Shown here: positions 60,512 to 64,000 of the stretch, one piece after another
How the letters are laid out: each line of letters opens with the position of its first letter
Numbering within the stretch: the first letter of the stretch is position 1
Source: Candidatus Flexicrinis proximus
Lineage (GTDB): Bacteria; Chloroflexota; Anaerolineae; Aggregatilineales; Phototrophicaceae
Assembly: GCA_016712885.1 (NCBI GenBank)
Contig: JADJQF010000006.1
Location: forward strand, 62,001 to 126,000
DNA length: 64,000 bases
Reading direction: 5' to 3'
Position numbers and translations under genes: made by a program
Notes under the pieces: generated by a model
The model's input: only the letters and a program-made list of their open reading frames with translations
Told to the model about the DNA's origin: nothing
The model's database searches: none

Positions 60512-60672
60512 ACATAACTTCAGTCATGGGTGATTTTTCGGGGTTTCACCCCGGACCCCAGCAGGAGATTGCTCTCCTGCACCTCTCATATTGGCGATTT
60601 TGAACGGCTTTGCCGTTCAAAATCGCAGATGAGGGGGCAAGGGATCCCCTGTGTTTATCCATAACTCACGTT
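60512..60672 (+). repeat. Multi-hairpin intergenic repeat (family R), forward copy
   Basis: The order is CATAACTTCAGTCATGG, CGGGGT/ACCCCG (60539-60553), and GCAGGAGA/TCTCCTGC (60561-60580). A 15-bp perfect stem follows, GCGATTTTGAACGGC with its complement (60594-60626, loop TTT). The element ends AGATGAGGGGGCAAGG and TTATCCATAACTCACG. The central stem is compensatory to that at 8.6 kb, and the last two modules are reduced. Confidence 0.85.
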
Positions 60673-60681
60673 GGATACGGG

Positions 60682-60708
60682 ACGGCGGCTGAAAAGCCGC
60701 CGTTTTTG
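60682..60708 (+). terminator. Intrinsic terminator after the EamA gene
   Basis: ACGGCGGCT (60682-60690), loop GAAA, AGCCGCCGT (60695-60703), then TTTTG. The stem is perfect. Confidence 0.85.
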
Positions 60709-60721
60709 CTACCCGGACGGA

Positions 60722-63109
60722 TCAGCGCAGCGGAATGGTGCCAGCCAGCGCCGCGATATTGCCGTCGACGATTTCGCCCCCTGACGGAAGTAGATCGGTG
60801 ATCTGGCCGGTGATGTAGTCGTTGAAATAGAGTTTGACCCACAGGCGATATCCGCCGGCAGTCCACTCCGCGGGGATCAGGACGGCGCGGTTATCCCAGA
60901 TCGACGCGCCGGCGGGAATCAGGGTGGTGGTCTTGAAGGTCGCGCCAAGCCAGCTGTCGAGACCCTGCGCGCGGATAAAGGTGTTATCGGCCCGGACCAC
61001 GAACAACGCGGCCGTATAGTCACGCAAGGGCGGGGTCCGGGCACGCCAGACGAGCGAGACGGGGAAGGGCTGGCCGGGGACGAGCGCCGCACCTTCCGGC
61101 AGGGTGTAGCCGAGGAGGTCGAGAGAGGCGCCGGTGTCGGGATCGGTGAAAGTGACCGGGGACTCGACCTGAGGAACCGGCACGGAGTCCCAGTCAGGGG
61201 CGGGGACGGCGGCATAGCTGAGCAGGCGGGCGTAGGACGAGATAAAGACATCGTCGATGCGGTAGTAGCGCTCACCCATAAAGCGTTCCAGCGGACGGCG
61301 CGCCCAGGGTAAATCCGAGCTGCTGCCCATAAACAGCCACAGGCGAGGACGCGCCTCAGCGAGCCGCTGGATGATGCGCGGCGCACGCTCGGCAATCTCC
61401 TGCGCAGCGTCGGGGCTTTCGACCAGCACGGGCTGTTCAAAGCTGCCGCGATCACCCGGATGGTAAGGCATACCAACCAGCCAGCGGCGGCCCACCTTGC
61501 CGTGGTTGAGCCAGAAATAGGTCGTCTCAGGGTCGTTGACGATGACCACGCCGCCGGAGGGTACCCGCTCGCGGATCAGGCCGACGGTCTGGAACAGATC
61601 GGCGCGACCGGACAGGTAGAGCGGATCGCGGCTATCGAGGAGCCTCAAGCCGCCGTAAGTCAGCGCAAGGGTGAGCAGAGAAGCCGCGGCGAGGAAAGCC
61701 CAGGCGCGATGGCGCACCTGCCCCATCGCGGCGAGACTTATCCCAAGCGGTATCGCAAACAGCAGCGCAACCGGGAGTATGCCGGCGCGCGCCCAGGCCA
61801 GATTTAGCGGCTCGGTGCCGACAGCGCGCAGGAGCGCAACCGGGCGAAGGTGTTCAAGCACGTTGAATCCGGGGAGCCAATAGGTCAACCCGAAGCTGAA
61901 TTCGGCGCTGACGCGATCATAGGCCGCCCAATTGAAGGCGACGGACGAGAGCTGCCACCACAGGCTGTAGAGGCACAGCACGATGACGACGGTCCTGGCG
62001 GCGCGCGAGCGGGCAGCCGACCAGACAGGAGCGGTCAGGATGGCGAGGAAGGGCAGGGCCGGCAGGAGGAAGCGCTGAGGCCAGATGGTGCCGCCGAACC
62101 AGTTGCCGCCCATAGTGCCTTCGCCGCGCAGAAGCGCATAGCCGAGGACGTAGCCGGCGGCAACCAGCAGCGCGGCGGACACATAGGCCGGGTTTTTGCG
62201 CCAGAGAAGCCAGGCGCCGGGGATCGCCAGAAGGAGCACGGGCGAGGAGCCCCAGATACTACCGCCAGGGCTGAGCACATAGGTATGCAGCGCTACGCGG
62301 GTGGTCTCCGGCAGGATCTCGAAAACAGGCGAGAAAAGGTAGCCGCCGGGGAGTGCGCCCGCCAGCCAGTCAAGCGCCGGCGTATAGATCAGGGCGACGA
62401 TACCGAGCAGTATGGCGGCAAAGCCGGCCAGAACGGAGATGCGGAAGGCGCGCCGCTCCCACAGACGGGGTGGTATGGCGAGCATCAGCAGACCTGGCAG
62501 GGCGAAGACGACAGCTTCTTTGGTCAAGACGGCCAGCAACAGCATGGCCAGCGCGACGGCCAGCGCCAGCAAGCGGCGTGAAAGCGTCGCAACACGCGGC
62601 AGATCGTAGAGCGCCAGAGCGGCGACGAGCAGCAGTGCGGTCATCATCGGCTCGCGGAAGAAGGTCTGGCTGTAGGTCCACCAGACGGTGAGCAGCCCGA
62701 GGGTCAGGGCAGATAAAAAAGCGGCGCGGCGGTTGAGACCCAGGCGGAGCGCGAAGGCGAAGGCGAGGGCCACAACCAGCGGCGATACGGCGATATTGAA
62801 GAGCCAGGCAGCGTATACGAGGCCGATCCCATTCATGCGTTCGGCGGCGAAATAGATGGGGGCCGCCGCATAGATGAAGAGGGGTTCGGCGATGGTGGGA
62901 CGCAGCGGAACGTCATAGGCGCGCAGACGGGTGGGGAGCGTTTGCCACATGGCTTCGTCAGCCAGCGGCTGACCAAAGCGGGCGACTCCCCCGACGGCAT
63001 CGAAATACTCCAACTGGTCGCCCAGTTCCATCCGACCGGTGTAGGTGATGAGATAGGCGCAGGCGAGCAGAAGAAAGAGTGCCGCGAACTGCCGGAGGGA
63101 AGAGGTCAT
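60722..63109 (-). CDS. Large polytopic GT-C-like membrane glycosyltransferase
   Basis: A 795-residue protein. Residues 1-510 are a multi-helix membrane domain of about twelve segments. The first extracytoplasmic loop carries TYTGRMELGDQLEYFDAVGG, consistent with the acidic catalytic loop of PMT/ArnT-like GT-C enzymes. Residues 510-795 form an extracytoplasmic domain (from DPLYLSGRADLFQTVGLIRE on). It ends in a beta-sandwich-like stretch (LLGYTLPEGAALVPGQPFPV). A lipid-linked sugar donor is likely; the acceptor is unknown. It has no operon partner; the TPR gene upstream is about 100 bases away. Confidence 0.72.
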   Translation of the reverse strand: MTSSLRQFAALFLLLACAYLITYTGRMELGDQLEYFDAVGGVARFGQPLADEAMWQTLPTRLRAYDVPLRPTIAEPLFIYAAAPIYFAAERMNGIGLVYAAWLFNIAVSPLVVALAFAFALRLGLNRRAAFLSALTLGLLTVWWTYSQTFFREPMMTALLLVAALALYDLPRVATLSRRLLALAVALAMLLLAVLTKEAVVFALPGLLMLAIPPRLWERRAFRISVLAGFAAILLGIVALIYTPALDWLAGALPGGYLFSPVFEILPETTRVALHTYVLSPGGSIWGSSPVLLLAIPGAWLLWRKNPAYVSAALLVAAGYVLGYALLRGEGTMGGNWFGGTIWPQRFLLPALPFLAILTAPVWSAARSRAARTVVIVLCLYSLWWQLSSVAFNWAAYDRVSAEFSFGLTYWLPGFNVLEHLRPVALLRAVGTEPLNLAWARAGILPVALLFAIPLGISLAAMGQVRHRAWAFLAAASLLTLALTYGGLRLLDSRDPLYLSGRADLFQTVGLIRERVPSGGVVIVNDPETTYFWLNHGKVGRRWLVGMPYHPGDRGSFEQPVLVESPDAAQEIAERAPRIIQRLAEARPRLWLFMGSSSDLPWARRPLERFMGERYYRIDDVFISSYARLLSYAAVPAPDWDSVPVPQVESPVTFTDPDTGASLDLLGYTLPEGAALVPGQPFPVSLVWRARTPPLRDYTAALFVVRADNTFIRAQGLDSWLGATFKTTTLIPAGASIWDNRAVLIPAEWTAGGYRLWVKLYFNDYITGQITDLLPSGGEIVDGNIAALAGTIPLR

Positions 63110-63206
63110 GTGCGCTTCTGCGAAAGAGTGCGGGCCAACAGGTCGAGACCGCCGATTATAGACGACATGCCGGTGGCCGCGCGGCTAAGTGTGCCAGAGG
63201 CGGGGG

Positions 63207-63749
63207 TTATCCGCCGCGCTTCATAACCTGATTGCGACGGCGCATGGCCCAACGCAGGACGCGCTGCTGGGGGCTGAGTTTTTCGAGACCCTTCAGACCT
63301 TCCTCGTAGGTGTCGGCGCCGGCGATGAACTTACGCTCCTTGACCTGCAAGGTACTGATGGCGATCAGGGTGTCGGCGTGCATCTTCTTTTCGCCTAGTT
63401 CCTGGAAGGTGTCGGCGGCCTGAATGTAACAGTTATAGGCCTGCTCGTGGTCGCCCAGCGCCGCATAGACGCCGCCCATGTTGCCGAGCACCTGCGCGGC
63501 ACGCAGCGCGTCACCGAGCTGCTGGAATACGGCCAGCGCCGCGGTCATGATGTCGAGTGCCTGCTGGTTCTCGCCAAGGGCGCGGTGTACCAGCCCGATG
63601 TTGACCTGCATTTCAACGGCTTTGTCTTTGGCGCCTGCCTGTTCGAAAGCGGCCTGTGCCTGATTGAACAACTGGACGGCCTGCTCGTAATTCTTCTTCT
63701 GATAGGCGGCGATGCCTTTATCCTGCAACTTCTTCGCGTCTTCGGTCAT
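63207..63749 (-). CDS. Small TPR protein
   Basis: A 180-residue soluble protein of TPR repeats: KLQDKGIAAYQKKNYEQAVQ, MQVNIGLVHRALGENQQALD, VLGNMGGVYAALGDHEQAYN and TLIAISTLQVKERKFIAGAD. The C-terminus is basic (RVLRWAMRRRNQVMKRGG). It has no signal peptide. It is a protein-contact scaffold; no partner is apparent. It is upstream of the membrane glycosyltransferase on the same strand. Confidence 0.85.
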   Translation of the reverse strand: MTEDAKKLQDKGIAAYQKKNYEQAVQLFNQAQAAFEQAGAKDKAVEMQVNIGLVHRALGENQQALDIMTAALAVFQQLGDALRAAQVLGNMGGVYAALGDHEQAYNCYIQAADTFQELGEKKMHADTLIAISTLQVKERKFIAGADTYEEGLKGLEKLSPQQRVLRWAMRRRNQVMKRGG

Positions 63750-63869
63750 GATCGTGGTCTCATCATATGCGCCAACGGGTCTGATGCTTATCGTAACTTA
63801 AAATCGGCGCGGATGGAATTAACACCGCGTCGAGGGGTGCATAGCTGTGCTGAAATAAGGGAAAAGGGT

Positions 63870-64000
63870 GTTGTGCACTTAATCTAACGTCAGTTATGGA
63901 TAAGCCGCCTGTTTTTGGAGGCGCTGCCTCCAAACCTTCGCAAGGGGTTTGCACCCCTTGACCCCTCATCTGCGATTTTGAGCGGCAAAACCGCTCAAAA
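63870..64000 (-). repeat. Multi-hairpin intergenic repeat (family R), reverse copy cut by the window edge
   Basis: It contains GTCAGTTATGGATAA, then TTTGGAGGC/GCCTCCAAA (63914-63934), CAAGGGGT/ACCCCTTG (63941-63960) and the start of the central stem GCGATTTTGAGCGG...CCGCTCAAAA, which reaches the last base of the window. All visible arms pair perfectly. It is upstream of the TPR gene. Confidence 0.85.

Overview
The window reads as a chromosomal segment of a high-G+C member of the Chloroflexota, probably an Anaerolineae-like lineage. This is inferred from style, not from a marker gene. The signs are secreted and membrane TPR proteins with Thr-Pro spacers, a large WD40 protein, a four-domain S1 protein with an Ala/Glu tail, an LDH-type malate dehydrogenase, split ChrB-like proteins and many SH3b/TPR orphans. 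I see no rRNA, tRNA, CRISPR array, transposase or prophage.

Layout. 1-8.5 kb: a cut PQQ sugar dehydrogenase, a sulfide:quinone oxidoreductase, homospermidine synthase, a GT61 glycosyltransferase and carB without carA. 9-19.3 kb: a WD40 protein, rpsA, a phosphoribosyltransferase, an MFS-TPR pair, a YdeI-like protein, a ChrB-type operon with one frameshifted member, and RNase J. 19.5-26 kb: two divergent ammonium transporters, an APH-fold protein, a Nudix hydrolase and a 2-hydroxyacid dehydrogenase. 26-36.7 kb: a giant TPR protein, PlsC, a winged-helix protein, tmk, an SH3b protein, a P-loop kinase, and a permease/TIGR03943/beta-propeller operon. 36.8-44.8 kb: a GCS2-like ligase, then a tightly overlapping GT2/glycosidase-like/ATP-grasp set, an epimerase, a phosphoesterase and wecE, which looks like surface-glycan chemistry. 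45.8-56 kb: a double thioredoxin, an orphan response regulator, an MBL hydrolase, a frameshifted rhomboid, an SGNH hydrolase, a lytic transglycosylase, mdh, a membrane glycosyltransferase, twin membrane proteins and a CoA-type Nudix. 56.1-60.5 kb: a frameshifted TPR gene and a small array of orphan RHS C-terminal tips (a toxin tip split by a frameshift, an intact immunity-like gene, and a second tip running in frame into an EamA transporter). 60.7-64 kb: a large membrane glycosyltransferase and a TPR protein.

The most striking feature is not a gene. At least ten intergenic spots carry members of a modular family of about 180 bp made of four to six consecutive hairpins. The stems differ between copies but keep pairing, which is compensatory change. 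A second family has a near-perfect 20-bp palindrome. Together they occupy seven of the nine convergent gene junctions, but only one of nine divergent ones. Four coding regions carry an apparent single frameshift (near 16.69, 49.10, 56.72 and 58.22 kb); these may be real decay or assembly error.
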